From NCBI GenBank assembly GCA_900466875.1, contig UBNQ01000009.1, positions 62,001 through 126,000 on the forward strand: a stretch of DNA of 64,000 nt. Reading direction: 5' to 3'. The notes beneath the pieces were generated by a model that made no database searches, was not told where the DNA came from, and worked only from the letters and a program-made list of their open reading frames with translations. A program made the translations under genes and the position numbers. Below are positions 19,680-29,199 of this stretch, piece by piece (position 1 is the first letter of the stretch; every line of letters begins with the position of its first letter). Source of the stretch: Hyphomicrobiales bacterium (GTDB lineage: Bacteria; Pseudomonadota; Alphaproteobacteria; Rhizobiales; Rhizobiaceae).

Positions 19680-20057
19680 TTGGAACCGGCCAAGCCGTGC
19701 ATAGCGCTGATCGCGCATGACCTGAAGAAAGACGATATGGCGGATTTTGCCCACCAGCGTCAGGCGGCGTTATCGAAATTCCGCATTGTTGCGACGGGAA
19801 CGACGGGCGGTCGCGTTCAAGACGCCGCTCCCGGCCTAGATGTCACGCGACTGAAAAGCGGCCCTTTGGGCGGCGATCAGCAGATCGGTGCGATGATTGC
19901 GACGGGCGAAGTCAGCATGCTGGTCTTCTTCATCGATCCTCTTTCCGCACTTCCCCACGATGTGGACGTCAAGGCGCTGACGCGGCTTGCCACCGTCTAT
20001 GACATCCCGATGGCGCTCAATCGCGCCACGGCAGAACATCTCATCGACTTCCAGTAA
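19680..20057 (+). CDS. mgsA: Methylglyoxal synthase
   Basis: MgsA converts dihydroxyacetone phosphate to methylglyoxal and phosphate, a bypass of lower glycolysis under phosphate limitation. The 125-aa protein has the conserved [10 protein letters not shown] (H13, D14), the phosphate-binding TGTTGGR, the catalytic Asp in [13 protein letters not shown] (D66) and [15 protein letters not shown] (D86, H93, D96). It starts with TTG: GGAGGA (19669-19674) lies 5 nt before it and no ATG fits. It is followed 19 nt later by glk, consistent with a glycolysis-linked operon. Confidence 0.95.
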   Translation: MEPAKPCIALIAHDLKKDDMADFAHQRQAALSKFRIVATGTTGGRVQDAAPGLDVTRLKSGPLGGDQQIGAMIATGEVSMLVFFIDPLSALPHDVDVKALTRLATVYDIPMALNRATAEHLIDFQ

Positions 20058-20076
20058 TCCGCGAGATCCGTTCATT

Positions 20077-21099
20077 ATGGCCAATGTTCATTCCGAAGCA
20101 CTGCCCTTTCCTATTCTGATCGGAGATATCGGCGGCACCAATGCCCGTTTCTCCATTCTTGTCGATGCCGAGAGCAAGGCGACGGATTTCGTCCATGTGC
20201 AGACGGCGGACTATAAGACGATCGATGACGCGATCGTCGACAAGGTCTTCAACGATAGCGACCTTCCCAAACCGCGCTCAGCGATCCTTGCCATCGCCGG
20301 ACCGATCGATGGCGACGAGATCGACCTGACCAATTGCGACTGGGTCGTGAAGCCGAAGAAAATGATCGGCGAACTCGGCTTCGACGCCGTGCTCATGCTT
20401 AACGACTTCGAGGCCCAGGCGCTTGCCGTCGCCACCTTGACGGATGGCGACCGCGAGTCCATCGGCCCGGCAGTGCCGGCCATCGATGCAACACGCGTCG
20501 TACTCGGGCCCGGTACCGGGCTGGGTGTGGCAGGCCTGCTTCACGCCAAGAACACCTGGTTTCCCGTGCCGGGCGAAGGCGGTCACGTCGATATCGGACC
20601 GCGCACGCCGCGCGATTTCGAAATCTTCCCGCATCTTGTCACCATAGAGGGGCGGGTTTCGGCCGAGGAAATCATTTCGGGGCGCGGACTTCTGCATATC
20701 TATAATGCCGTTTGCGCCGCGGATGGCGTAGAACCGAACATGAAGCGCCCGGCTGACGTGACGGAAGAAGGCCTGAGCGGAAAGAACGCACAGGCTGCGG
20801 AAGCGCTCGAACTGTTCGCGACCTATCTCGGCCGTCTCGCCGGCGACCTCGCGCTTGTCTTCATGGCGCGCGGCGGCGTTTTCCTTGGCGGCGGCATTTC
20901 GCCGAAAATTCTGCCTGAGCTGAAAAAGCCGTTCTTCAGAGCCGCATTCGAAGACAAGGCGCCTCACAAAGAGCTGATGAAGACGATCCCGACATTTGTC
21001 GTCACGCATCCGCAGGCGGCACTCGCCGGTCTGGCCAGCTACGCGCGCACGCCTGCATCTTATGGTATTGTCACAGAAGGCCGGTGCTGGCGCCGATGA
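20077..21099 (+). CDS. glk: Glucokinase
   Basis: Phosphorylates glucose to glucose-6-phosphate with ATP. The 340-aa protein is of the bacterial Glk (hexokinase-like, non-ROK) family. It has the phosphate-1 loop [14 protein letters not shown] near residue 14, [14 protein letters not shown] near 108, the glucose-binding [11 protein letters not shown] near 145, [12 protein letters not shown] near 165 and [14 protein letters not shown] near 270. The ATG at 20077 is within 20 nt of the mgsA stop. The 119-bp gap after it (21100-21218) shows small hairpins only. Confidence 0.95.
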   Translation: MANVHSEALPFPILIGDIGGTNARFSILVDAESKATDFVHVQTADYKTIDDAIVDKVFNDSDLPKPRSAILAIAGPIDGDEIDLTNCDWVVKPKKMIGELGFDAVLMLNDFEAQALAVATLTDGDRESIGPAVPAIDATRVVLGPGTGLGVAGLLHAKNTWFPVPGEGGHVDIGPRTPRDFEIFPHLVTIEGRVSAEEIISGRGLLHIYNAVCAADGVEPNMKRPADVTEEGLSGKNAQAAEALELFATYLGRLAGDLALVFMARGGVFLGGGISPKILPELKKPFFRAAFEDKAPHKELMKTIPTFVVTHPQAALAGLASYARTPASYGIVTEGRCWRR

Positions 21100-21218
21100 A
21101 TGCCGGAAAGTCACACCACTAACGAATCCGGCGGGGTCGGCTGGCAAAACCGGAGCCGAGGGCGTAACAAGCCCTTCTTTAAGACCGAGCAGCGACCCTG
21201 TCGAATTGGGACTTTCCA

Positions 21219-23000
21219 TTGAAGGCTGAAAAAGAAAAAAAACGCCACGTTGATTCCAGCACCGTCGTCAGCGTGCTGAAGCGCATCCTTTCGGAAAACG
21301 GCCGCGAGCATATCCGCGGATATGTTTTCGCGATCAGCTGTCTGATCATCGTCGCGCTATCCACGGCATTCACCGCCTGGATCATGGAAAAGGTTGTCAA
21401 CGAGGCTTTCGCCAACCGTCGCGCGGATATGGTATTGCTGATCTGCGGCTCGATCCTTGCCGCCTTCGTGCTACGCGGCTTTGCCACCTATGGCCAAGCC
21501 GTCTCGCTCCAGAAGATCAGCAACAATATCGTGGCGCGTTACCAGCGGCGGCTCTATAGCCATATGATGACGTTGTCCGTCGGTTATTTTTCCGAGGCAC
21601 GCTCCTCGCATCTTGCCGCCCAGGTAAGCCAGAACATCGCCGGCATTCGCGACGTAATGAACCTTACCGTCACATCGACTGCTCGCGATCTTCTTACGTT
21701 GGTCGCGCTGATAGGCGTCATGGTATCAAAAGACTGGGTCCTGTCGCTGATCGTCTTTGCCGTCGCACCTCCGCTTCTTTATGCGCTTCGTTATGTTTCC
21801 CGCCGTCTCAGACTGGCAACCAGGGAAGCGGTCGAGGTCAACAGCCGCGTGCTTGGCGCGATGCAGGAAACGATCCAGGGGATCCCGGTTGTCAAAGCCT
21901 TCACGATGGAGGAGGAGCTCGAAAAGAAGGTCAACCGGATCATCGACACGGCCGAAGCCCGCTCCAACCGCATCGCGCGGCTCTCCGAGCGCACCTCGCC
22001 TCTGACGGAAACATTTGCCGGTTTCGCCATCTCGAGCGTGCTGGCCTATGCGGCATTCCGCTCGATCTACGACAACGTGCCGCCTGGGGCCTTCTTCGCC
22101 TTCGTCACCGCGCTTCTGATGGCCTATGATCCAGCGCGCCGGCTTGCCAAGCTGCAGGTGCAGATGGACCGTGCCGTGGTCAATGCGCAGATGATCTACG
22201 CCCTTCTCGACCTTCAGCCGGCACAGCGCGAAAAGCCCGGCGCTCCCGATCTCGTCGTCACCGAGGCGAAGGTCGAGCTGAAGAATGTCGTATTCTCCTA
22301 TGCCGCGGGCGCGCCGATCCTGCGCGGTGTGAACCTGGTCGCCGAAGGCGGCAAGACGACGGCGCTGGTCGGACCATCGGGTGCCGGCAAATCGACGATC
22401 ATCAATCTCATTCCGCGCTTCTACGATCCGGCGGAAGGCGAGATCCTGGTGGACGGGCAGAATATCGCCAACGTGACCAAGTCCTCGCTTCGCCACCAGC
22501 TCGCCTATGTCTCGCAGCAGCCCTACATGTTCGAGGGTTCGATCCGCGACAACATCCGCTACGGCCGACCGGTAGCGACCGATGAAGAGGTCGAGGAGGC
22601 CGCGAAACTTGCGCACGCACATGATTTCATCATGGCGCAGCCCGAAGGCTACGATACGGCGGTTGGCGAAAACGGTGTGACGCTGTCCGGCGGCCAGCGT
22701 CAGAGGCTTTCCATCGCCCGCGCGCTGGTGCGCAACGCACCGATCCTGCTGCTCGACGAGGCAACCTCGGCGCTCGACAACGAGTCGGAGGCGGCTGTGC
22801 AAAAGGCGCTCGATACGGCCATGCGCGGACGCACCGTGATCGTCATCGCACACCGGCTTTCGACGGTTGTCAATGCCGACAAGATCGTGGTCATGCAGGA
22901 CGGCGGCGTCGTCGAGGAAGGCACGCATGAGGAGCTTGCACGGCGCAAACAGGGTCTTTACGCTCGCCTCAACAATCTGCAGTCGCCGGAACAACATTAA
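21219..23000 (+). CDS. ABC exporter with fused membrane and ATPase domains (MsbA-like)
   Basis: A 593-aa half-transporter. The type IV (exporter) membrane domain occupies about residues 30-325. The ATPase domain has Walker [13 protein letters not shown] near 385, signature [15 protein letters not shown] near 488 and Walker [17 protein letters not shown] near 508. The length and motifs fit the MsbA/lipid-exporter branch, so lipid or glycolipid export is plausible, but multidrug export cannot be excluded. The start is TTG at 21219, with GGGA 7 nt upstream. It is followed 17 nt later by dapB. Confidence 0.85.
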   Translation: MKAEKEKKRHVDSSTVVSVLKRILSENGREHIRGYVFAISCLIIVALSTAFTAWIMEKVVNEAFANRRADMVLLICGSILAAFVLRGFATYGQAVSLQKISNNIVARYQRRLYSHMMTLSVGYFSEARSSHLAAQVSQNIAGIRDVMNLTVTSTARDLLTLVALIGVMVSKDWVLSLIVFAVAPPLLYALRYVSRRLRLATREAVEVNSRVLGAMQETIQGIPVVKAFTMEEELEKKVNRIIDTAEARSNRIARLSERTSPLTETFAGFAISSVLAYAAFRSIYDNVPPGAFFAFVTALLMAYDPARRLAKLQVQMDRAVVNAQMIYALLDLQPAQREKPGAPDLVVTEAKVELKNVVFSYAAGAPILRGVNLVAEGGKTTALVGPSGAGKSTIINLIPRFYDPAEGEILVDGQNIANVTKSSLRHQLAYVSQQPYMFEGSIRDNIRYGRPVATDEEVEEAAKLAHAHDFIMAQPEGYDTAVGENGVTLSGGQRQRLSIARALVRNAPILLLDEATSALDNESEAAVQKALDTAMRGRTVIVIAHRLSTVVNADKIVVMQDGGVVEEGTHEELARRKQGLYARLNNLQSPEQH

Positions 23001-23017
23001 GCAGGAACAGGCAGGAC

Positions 23018-23842
23018 ATGAGTGAAAACGAGATGAAGCTGGTCGTCGTGGGCGCCGGTGGCCGAATGGGCCAGACGCTGATCCGCCTGATCCACGAAAC
23101 GCCCGGCGTCACTCTTCATGCAGCCATCGAGCGCGAAGGCTCCCCCTTTCTCGGCAAGGATGCCGGTGAATTGTCCGGCGTTGGGCCTATCGGCATTCCG
23201 GTGACCAGCGATCCTCTCCAGGCTTTCCTGAATGCGGAAGGCGTGGTCGATTTTACCGCTCCCGCTGCCAGCGTCGCATTTGCCGGCCTCGCCGCCCAGG
23301 CACGCATCGTGCATGTGATCGGCACGACGGGCTGCTCTGTCGATGACGAGGAAAAATTCGCCGCCGCCGCCCGACATGCAAGGGTGGTGAAGTCCGGCAA
23401 TATGAGCCTCGGCGTCAACCTTCTCAGCGTTCTGACAAAGCAGGCCGCCCGGGCATTGCCAGCGGACGGCTGGGATATCGAGATCGTCGAGATGCACCAC
23501 AAGCACAAGGTCGACGCGCCGTCCGGCACCGCATTGCTGCTCGGGGAGGCCGCCGCCGAAGGACGCGGTATCGACCTTGCCGCGCAATCCGTGCGCGTGC
23601 GCGATGGCCATACCGGCCCGAGATCCGGCGGCACGATCGGTTTTGCCACACTGCGCGGCGGTTCGGTCGTCGGCGATCATTCCGTTATTCTGGCTGGCGA
23701 AGGCGAGCTGGTTACATTGTCGCACAGTGCCCGGGACCGCTCTATTTTCGCACGCGGGGCAGTTGCAGCGGCCCTTTGGGCGCGCAATAAGAAGCCCGGT
23801 CAATATTCGATGCTCGACGTGCTCGGGCTCTCAAATCAATAA
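23018..23842 (+). CDS. dapB: 4-hydroxy-tetrahydrodipicolinate reductase
   Basis: DapB catalyses the NAD(P)H-dependent reduction step of the lysine/meso-diaminopimelate pathway. The 274-aa protein has the Rossmann loop [12 protein letters not shown] at 10-21, DFTAPAA near 79, the IGTTG motif at 101-105 and the active-site [15 protein letters not shown] (H160/H161, K164). It lies between the exporter gene and gpmA with gaps of 17 and 18 nt, so cotranscription is likely. Confidence 0.96.
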   Translation: MSENEMKLVVVGAGGRMGQTLIRLIHETPGVTLHAAIEREGSPFLGKDAGELSGVGPIGIPVTSDPLQAFLNAEGVVDFTAPAASVAFAGLAAQARIVHVIGTTGCSVDDEEKFAAAARHARVVKSGNMSLGVNLLSVLTKQAARALPADGWDIEIVEMHHKHKVDAPSGTALLLGEAAAEGRGIDLAAQSVRVRDGHTGPRSGGTIGFATLRGGSVVGDHSVILAGEGELVTLSHSARDRSIFARGAVAAALWARNKKPGQYSMLDVLGLSNQ

Positions 23843-23860
23843 TATATGGAGGTCTTTCTC

Positions 23861-24496
23861 ATGAGCGGTACCCTTGTCCTCGTTCGCCACGGCCAGAGCG
23901 ACTGGAATCTCAAAAACCTGTTCACCGGCTGGAAGGATCCAGACCTCACTCCGCTCGGGATCCAGGAAGCCGAAACCGGCGGCCAGGCGCTTGCCGAGAC
24001 CGGCATCAAGTTCGACATCGCCTTTACCTCGGACCTGCAGCGCGCGCAGAAGACGCTGAAGATCGTGCTCGACAAGGTCGGCCAGCCGGACCTTCAGACG
24101 ATCAAGGACCAGGCGCTCAACGAACGCGATTACGGCGATCTCTCCGGCCTCAACAAGGACGATGCCCGCGCCAAGTGGGGCGAGGAACAGGTTCATATCT
24201 GGCGCCGTTCCTATGACGTCCCGCCTCCGGGTGGCGAAAGCCTGCGTGATACCGGCGCCCGCGTATGGCCCTATTACCTGACCGAAATCCTGCCCCGCGT
24301 GCTGCGCGGCGAAAAGGTTCTGGTTGCCGCGCACGGCAATTCGCTGCGCTCGCTGGTGATGGTGCTCGACAAGCTGACCAAGGAGCAGATCCTCGGCGTC
24401 AACCTCGCGACCGGCGTTCCGATGGTCTACAAGCTCAACGCCGACTCGACGTTTGCGTCCAAGGACGTGCTCGGCGACATGTCCGGCGCTCATTGA
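23861..24496 (+). CDS. gpmA: 2,3-bisphosphoglycerate-dependent phosphoglycerate mutase
   Basis: Interconverts 3- and 2-phosphoglycerate in glycolysis. The 211-aa protein is the short alphaproteobacterial form (enteric GpmA is about 250 aa). The phosphohistidine motif is [11 protein letters not shown] (H10), with E88 in [11 protein letters not shown] and the second His in [10 protein letters not shown] (H158). ATG 23861 is preferred over 23846 because GGAGGT (23848-23853) sits 7 nt upstream. Confidence 0.95.
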   Translation: MSGTLVLVRHGQSDWNLKNLFTGWKDPDLTPLGIQEAETGGQALAETGIKFDIAFTSDLQRAQKTLKIVLDKVGQPDLQTIKDQALNERDYGDLSGLNKDDARAKWGEEQVHIWRRSYDVPPPGGESLRDTGARVWPYYLTEILPRVLRGEKVLVAAHGNSLRSLVMVLDKLTKEQILGVNLATGVPMVYKLNADSTFASKDVLGDMSGAH

Positions 24497-24514
24497 CGCC
24501 TGACCTTGATGAAA

Positions 24515-24548
24515 CCATGTGTTACGATAGCCTAACCGTAACACATGG
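24515..24548. promoter_or_regulatory. Perfect palindrome, likely operator of the toxin-antitoxin operon
   Basis: CCATGTGTTACG (24515-24526) and CGTAACACATGG (24537-24548) are exact inverted repeats around a 10-nt AT-containing spacer. The palindrome ends 9 nt before the antitoxin ATG. Antitoxins of this class usually repress their own operon through such sites, and the spacing fits an operator over the promoter. Confidence 0.8.
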
Positions 24549-24557
24549 ATTTTCGCG

Positions 24558-24842
24558 ATGGCCGATGTAACGACATTTACGTTTCAGGTCGACAAAGAAC
24601 TGGAAGCGGCATTCAGCGATGCCGCTGCCGCCAAAGATATGTCCGGCGCCGATATTCTGAGAGATTTCATGCGCGACTATGTCGAGCAGGAAAATCATAC
24701 CGGTGCCTATGACGCTTGGTTTCGGCGCAAGGTCCAAACCTCAATCGATGCCGCGAACGTCGGTCAGATTATTTCAGACGAGGCAGTCGAAGACGAGTTC
24801 TCCATGCTTCGTGAGAATGCGAGGAAATCCTCAGCGCGATGA
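24558..24842 (+). CDS. Type II antitoxin, RelB/DinJ-like
   Basis: A 94-aa acidic-to-neutral protein. TTFTFQVDKELEAAFSDAAA and a following helix (SGADILRDFMRDYVEQ) fit a ribbon-helix-helix DNA-binding N terminus. The C terminus is charged and would wrap the toxin. The last 4 nt overlap the toxin start (ATGA). It lies directly behind the 12-bp-arm palindrome, consistent with autoregulation. The call rests on layout and fold pattern, not on a close family match. Confidence 0.8.
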   Translation: MADVTTFTFQVDKELEAAFSDAAAAKDMSGADILRDFMRDYVEQENHTGAYDAWFRRKVQTSIDAANVGQIISDEAVEDEFSMLRENARKSSAR

Positions 24843-25117
24843 AACTTGTCTGGACGGTTTCGGCAAGACGCGATCGCAGGTCTATTTTCGACTACATTCA
24901 CCAGCAAAACCCGACATCAGCCGCAGATATGGACGAGGCCTTCATGCAGGCCACGCAGCAATTATTAAAATTTCCGCTTTCGGGACGTCCCGGACGCGTG
25001 ACCAATACTCGGGAACTGCTTGTCCACCGCAGTTATTTCCTGGTTTACGACATGGTTGACGGCACCATAAGAATCCTCGCGATCATACACACAGCCCGCC
25101 AATGGCCATCGGAATAG
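24839..25117 (+). CDS. Type II toxin, RelE/ParE family
   Basis: A 92-aa basic protein with the RelE/ParE layout: LVWTVSARRDRRSIFDYI at the start, FPLSGRPGRVTNTRELLVH near 46-64, then YFLVYDMVDGTIRILAIIHTARQWP. The GRPGR...RELLV and VYDMVDGTIRILAIIHTARQWP segments are typical ParE/RelE signatures. Members either cut ribosome-bound mRNA (RelE) or inhibit gyrase (ParE); the sequence leans to the ParE side but does not decide it. The gene ends 3 nt from the convergent phnF stop. Confidence 0.87.
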   Translation: MKLVWTVSARRDRRSIFDYIHQQNPTSAADMDEAFMQATQQLLKFPLSGRPGRVTNTRELLVHRSYFLVYDMVDGTIRILAIIHTARQWPSE

Positions 25118-25120
25118 CGA

Positions 25121-25861
25121 TCAATTCTCGATGGTGAACTGCACCGCGTCAGCAGAAAAGCGGCTGACCGCATACTGAACCGGCACGCCATCGGGATCGG
25201 TATTCAGGGCGCGGGTGACGAGCACGATCGCTCCCGGTGACAGCTCCAGGGACGACAGATCGTCATTGTCGGCATGGACGGCGGTAATTTCCGTCGAGGC
25301 ACGAACGTAGTCCGGCAAGCCGACGGCCGCGAAGGCGGCGGTGATCGAGCCGCTGCTATGGTAAGCTTCCGCTATCCCCGCAAAGCGATCCGCCGGAAAC
25401 CAGGTCGTCGCGCATGAGACGGGCCGTCGATCCGCCTTTCTCAGCGTCTCCAGCCGGATAAGCCGAGCGCCTAAGGGCAATTGCAATCGCGCGGCAAGAT
25501 CGGCAGTTGCCGATTCTTCGGACGAGGCGAGCAATATGCCTTCCTTTTCCCGCGCCTGATCGCCGATGCCCTGGTTGAAACGCGTACGCCGCGAGATCGG
25601 AAAATTCAGCCTTTCCTTGCGCAAGATCAGCGTTCCCCGCCCTTGCACCGCCTGAACGATGCCTTCCTGCGCCAATGCCGCCAGTGCACTGCGCACCGTA
25701 TGTCGGTTGACGCCGAACTGCGCCGCCAGCACGACTTCCGGCGGCACCTTGCCCATTTCATCATACTCGCCGCTTGCGATGGCCGAACGTATCCGGTCGG
25801 CAATCTGGCGCCAAAGTGCTACTCCGTTTTGCCGGCGAACGGCCGATTCCTGCATATCCAT
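25121..25861 (-). CDS. phnF: PhnF, GntR/HutC-family regulator of phosphonate genes
   Basis: A 246-aa transcription factor with an N-terminal winged helix (LWRQIADRIRSAIASGEY, then FGVNRHTVRSALAALAQEGIV, about residues 16-68). The C-terminal UTRA ligand domain (about 95-240) is of the HutC type. It is divergent from phnG; the 83-bp gap carries a perfect 7-4-7 palindrome that is its probable operator. In other bacteria PhnF represses phosphonate genes and is relieved by the inducing ligand. It is convergent with the toxin gene. Confidence 0.92.
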   Translation of the reverse strand: MDMQESAVRRQNGVALWRQIADRIRSAIASGEYDEMGKVPPEVVLAAQFGVNRHTVRSALAALAQEGIVQAVQGRGTLILRKERLNFPISRRTRFNQGIGDQAREKEGILLASSEESATADLAARLQLPLGARLIRLETLRKADRRPVSCATTWFPADRFAGIAEAYHSSGSITAAFAAVGLPDYVRASTEITAVHADNDDLSSLELSPGAIVLVTRALNTDPDGVPVQYAVSRFSADAVQFTIEN

Positions 25862-25911
25862 GTCACACGCTTGTTATATCCAAAAGTTATGGCTAAGTTA
25901 TCTTGTATAGT

Positions 25912-25929
25912 TGTCTATATCAATAGACA
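25912..25929. promoter_or_regulatory. Palindrome upstream of phnG, probable PhnF operator
   Basis: TGTCTAT-ATCA-ATAGACA is a perfect inverted repeat, typical in size for GntR/HutC operators. It starts 51 nt from the phnF start and ends 15 nt before the phnG ATG, where bound repressor could block both promoters. A partial extra copy (TTGTATAG) lies just upstream. Confidence 0.7.
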
Positions 25930-25944
25930 TTTTGGAGATTGGCC

Positions 25945-26415
25945 ATGGATGCTGCAGAACAGACCCTGCCGGCCGAACAGGCAGGCCGCAGGCGGTGCGT
26001 TTCCCTTCTTGCCGGTGCGATCGCGGGCGAGCTTCACGCCGCATGGGACGCATTGAAGGACAAGCCCGAGACGAAGCCTGTGCGCGGTCCGGAGACCGGG
26101 CTGGTGATGGTGCGCGGCCGCATTGGCGGTGGTGGCAGCCCGTTCAATCTCGGCGAAGCGACCGTGACGCGGGCAACCATCGCACTCGCATCGGGCACAG
26201 TCGGTCATGCGCAGGCGCTGGGCACCGACAAGCAGAAGGTCAGGCTCGCAGCGATCTTCGATGCGCTCTGGCAGGAAGATGCCACGAGAGAACATATCGA
26301 AAGCAGATTGCTGACACCGATCGAAAATCGGATTGCAGCTGAAAACAAGGCGAAGGCCGAAGAGACCGCGGCGACCCGGGTCGACTTCTTCACCATGGTT
26401 CGGGGGGAGGACTGA
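25945..26415 (+). CDS. phnG: C-P lyase complex subunit PhnG
   Basis: PhnG is part of the PhnGHIJ core that attaches phosphonate to ATP-derived ribose and breaks the C-P bond. The 156-aa length is close to E. coli PhnG. Conserved-looking blocks are RRRCVSLLAGAIAGEL and GLVMVRGRIGGGGSPFNLGEATVTRA, the latter a PhnG signature. The ATG at 25945 has GGAG upstream; a TTG 6 nt earlier is less likely. It shares one base with the phnH start. Confidence 0.95.
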   Translation: MDAAEQTLPAEQAGRRRCVSLLAGAIAGELHAAWDALKDKPETKPVRGPETGLVMVRGRIGGGGSPFNLGEATVTRATIALASGTVGHAQALGTDKQKVRLAAIFDALWQEDATREHIESRLLTPIENRIAAENKAKAEETAATRVDFFTMVRGED

Positions 26416-27014
26416 TGTCTGCCAATACACACGTATTTACCGGTGGGTTTTCCGATCCGGTCTTCCAGTCCCAGAGTGTTTTCCGCATGCTGATGGACGG
26501 GATGGCGCGGCCGGGTTCGGTCCACGCGGTCGAACACGACGCCGGGCAGCCCGATCCGCTCGGAACGGCTGCCGGCGCAATCGCACTGACGCTTTGCGAC
26601 CACGACACGCCGGTCTGGCTCAGCGCCGGCTTTTCGAAGTCGTCCGTTGGGGAATGGATGGGTTTTCACTCCGGTGCGTCGCTGACCCGCGAAAAGGCCG
26701 AAGCACGCTTTGCCTTCGTCGAGGCGGGTGCGGCGCTTTCTTCCTTCGGCCTTTTTTCACCCGGCACGCAGGAATATCCGGATCGCTCGACGACGCTAGT
26801 GATCGAGGTGGCCGCACTTGGAGAGGGCCAGTCCTTCACCCTGTCCGGACCCGGCATCCTTCAGTCGAAGAGCGTCGAGATTACCGGCTTGCCTGAAGCC
26901 TTTCTGCGCCTGTGGGCCGATAACCGGCCGCTGTTTCCGCGCGGTGTCGACGTGATCCTGACGGCAGGGCGCAGTTTTCTGTGCCTGCCGCGCACGACGA
27001 AGATCGTGGCTTAA
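26415..27014 (+). CDS. phnH: C-P lyase complex subunit PhnH
   Basis: A PhnH homologue of 199 aa, a structural component of the C-P lyase core. Family sequence includes VFTGGFSDPVFQSQSVFRMLM at the N terminus, MDGMARPGSVH near 29, and FPRGVDVILTAG near the C terminus, typical of PhnH. Start and stop of phnG/phnH overlap by one base (TGATG). A 19-nt gap with AAGGAGAG precedes phnI. Confidence 0.95.
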   Translation: MSANTHVFTGGFSDPVFQSQSVFRMLMDGMARPGSVHAVEHDAGQPDPLGTAAGAIALTLCDHDTPVWLSAGFSKSSVGEWMGFHSGASLTREKAEARFAFVEAGAALSSFGLFSPGTQEYPDRSTTLVIEVAALGEGQSFTLSGPGILQSKSVEITGLPEAFLRLWADNRPLFPRGVDVILTAGRSFLCLPRTTKIVA

Positions 27015-27033
27015 GCCTCAAGGAGAGTAGACC

Positions 27034-28140
27034 ATGTATGTTGCCGTCAAGGGTGGCGAAGCCGCCATCAGCAACGCTCACCGGCTTCTCGCCGACCGGC
27101 GCCGGGGCGACCGTTCCCTGCCTTCCATCACCATCGACCAGGTCGCCGAACAGCTGGGCCTGGCCGTGGACCGGGTGATGGCGGAAGCTTCGCTCTACGA
27201 CCGCTCGCTCGCGGCACTTGCCGTGCGCCAGTCGCGCGGTGACCTGATCGAGGCGATCTTCCTGCTGCGTGCCTACCGCACCACTCTGCCCCGTTTCGGC
27301 AGTTCGGTGCCGCTCGATACGGCCGAGATGCAGGTCGAACGTCGCGTCTCTGCCACCTACAAGGATCTTCCGGGCGGCCAATTGCTCGGACCGACCTTCG
27401 ACTATACGCATCGTCTGCTCGATCCTTCGCTTCTGTCGGACGAGGCGGTGGAAGAACCTGCACGAAGGAATGCCGGAGACGAACAGATCATGCGCGTCTC
27501 CGACATTCTGGCGCATGAAGGGCTGATCGAGGCGGATGGCGAGCTGCCGCAGGATCATCAGGCGGGCGACCTGACACGCGAGCCGATGGAATTTCCGATG
27601 AGCCGCGATCTGCGCCTGCAGGCTTTGGCACGCGGCGATGAAGGCTTTCTTCTGGCTCTCGGTTATTCGACCCAGCGCGGTTATGGTCGCAACCACCCGT
27701 TCGTCGGCGAAATCCGCATCGGCGAAGTCGAGGTGGAGATGGACGTGCCGGAACTTGGCTTTGCCGTTTCACTCGGCCATATCCGCGTCACCGAATGCCA
27801 GATGGTCAACCAGTTCAAGGGTTCGTCCAAGGCGCCGCCACAGTTTACCCGCGGTTACGGCCTCGTCTTCGGCCAGAGCGAGCGCAAGTCGATGTCGATG
27901 TCGCTGGTCGATCGGGCATTGCGTGCGGAAGAGCTCGGCGAAGACATTACCGCGCCGGCGCAGGACGAGGAATTCGTCATTTCCCATTCCGACAACGTGC
28001 AGGCGACAGGTTTTGTCGAACACCTGAAGCTGCCGCATTACGTCGACTTCCAGGCCGAACTCGCCATGGTTCGAAGGATGCGCGCCGATATCGAAGGTGC
28101 GCGCGACGGTGAAACCGAGATGAAGGATGCTGCCGAATGA
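27034..28140 (+). CDS. phnI: C-P lyase complex subunit PhnI
   Basis: PhnI is the nucleosidase-like subunit that, with PhnGHL, displaces adenine from ATP to form ribose-1-phosphonate-5-triphosphate. The 368-aa protein begins MYVAVKGGEAAISNAHRLL, a PhnI hallmark. It also shows FILLALGYSTQRGYGRNHP-like sequence near 205 and a C-terminal HLKLPHYVDFQAEL segment. It overlaps phnJ by 4 nt (ATGA). Confidence 0.96.
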   Translation: MYVAVKGGEAAISNAHRLLADRRRGDRSLPSITIDQVAEQLGLAVDRVMAEASLYDRSLAALAVRQSRGDLIEAIFLLRAYRTTLPRFGSSVPLDTAEMQVERRVSATYKDLPGGQLLGPTFDYTHRLLDPSLLSDEAVEEPARRNAGDEQIMRVSDILAHEGLIEADGELPQDHQAGDLTREPMEFPMSRDLRLQALARGDEGFLLALGYSTQRGYGRNHPFVGEIRIGEVEVEMDVPELGFAVSLGHIRVTECQMVNQFKGSSKAPPQFTRGYGLVFGQSERKSMSMSLVDRALRAEELGEDITAPAQDEEFVISHSDNVQATGFVEHLKLPHYVDFQAELAMVRRMRADIEGARDGETEMKDAAE

Positions 28141-29021
28141 GTGCCGATCTCGCCACCTACAATTTCGCCTATCTGGACGAGCAGACAAAGCGGATGATCC
28201 GCCGCGCGATCCTGAAGGCGATCGCCATTCCCGGCTATCAGGTGCCGTTCGCCTCGCGCGAAATGCCGATGCCCTATGGCTGGGGTACCGGCGGCGTGCA
28301 GGTGACCGCCTCGATCATCGGGCCGGAAGACGTGCTGAAGGTCATCGACCAGGGCGCCGACGACACGACCAACGCAGTTTCGATCCGCGCCTTCTTCCAG
28401 AAGGTCGCAGACGTGGCCGTGACGACGCATACGAAGGATGCGACGATCATCCAGACGCGCCATCGGATTCCCGAGCAGAAGCTCACCGAGGGCCAGGTTC
28501 TCGTCTATCAGGTGCCGATCCCGGAACCGTTGCGTTTCCTCGAACCGCGCGAGACCGAAACGCGAAAGATGCATGCGCTGGAAGAATACGGTCTCATGCA
28601 TGTGAAGCTCTACGAGGATATCGCCATCAACGGCCGCATCTCGAAGACCTATGCCTATCCGGTGAAGGTCGATGGCCGCTACGTGATGGACCCGTCGCCG
28701 ACGCCGAAATTCGACAATCCGAAAATGCACATGTCGGATGCGCTGCAACTCTTCGGCGCCGGGCGCGAGAAACGCATCTATGCGGTGCCGCCGCATACCG
28801 AGGTGGTCAGCCTCGATTTCGAGGATTATCCATTCGAGATCCAGACATTCGAACAGGACTGCGCTCTGTGCGGCGCACATGGCGTCTATCTCGACGAGGT
28901 CGTGCTCGACGACAAGGGCGGGCGGATGTTCGTCTGCTCCGATACCGACCATTGCGAGGACCGCCGTGAGCACGGGCATGTCGGTGCCATGCTTGCTCCA
29001 AATCAGGAGGCTGCGGAATGA
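28137..29021 (+). CDS. phnJ: PhnJ, radical-SAM C-P lyase
   Basis: PhnJ cleaves the carbon-phosphorus bond of ribose-1-phosphonate-5-phosphate by radical SAM chemistry. The 294-aa protein carries the full cysteine set near the C terminus. CALC and FVC give C242, C245 and C267 for the iron-sulphur cluster (CX2C-X21-C), and C273 follows after five residues, matching the thiyl-radical cysteine of E. coli. No key residue is missing. A 178-bp gap with an inverted-repeat element separates it from phnK. Confidence 0.97.
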   Translation: MSADLATYNFAYLDEQTKRMIRRAILKAIAIPGYQVPFASREMPMPYGWGTGGVQVTASIIGPEDVLKVIDQGADDTTNAVSIRAFFQKVADVAVTTHTKDATIIQTRHRIPEQKLTEGQVLVYQVPIPEPLRFLEPRETETRKMHALEEYGLMHVKLYEDIAINGRISKTYAYPVKVDGRYVMDPSPTPKFDNPKMHMSDALQLFGAGREKRIYAVPPHTEVVSLDFEDYPFEIQTFEQDCALCGAHGVYLDEVVLDDKGGRMFVCSDTDHCEDRREHGHVGAMLAPNQEAAE

Positions 29022-29037
29022 ATTTCGCTCCGGATAA

Positions 29038-29170
29038 AGTCCCCTCCCCAACCCCTCCCCACAAGGGGGAGGGGCTTAAACTGCCGCACCCTCGCCGAAG
29101 GGGAACCAAGGCCTGGCCTCAGGTTTTCTCCCCCCTTGTGGGGGAGATGGGCGGCAGCCCAGAGGGGGTT
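29038..29170. repeat. Intergenic inverted-repeat element inserted between phnJ and phnK
   Basis: CCCCTC (29041-29046) pairs with GAGGGG (29162-29167) at the ends. Inside are two hairpins, CCCCTCCCC/GGGGAGGGG (29052-29074) and CTCCCCC/GGGGGAG (29128-29146), whose loops ACAA and TTGT are complementary. The layout matches the element at 57974-58114, so both are copies of one diverged rhizobial-type repeat family. There is no coding content. Confidence 0.75.
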
Positions 29171-29199
29171 CTTAATCACCAGGCAAGGAGCGTTGAGCC

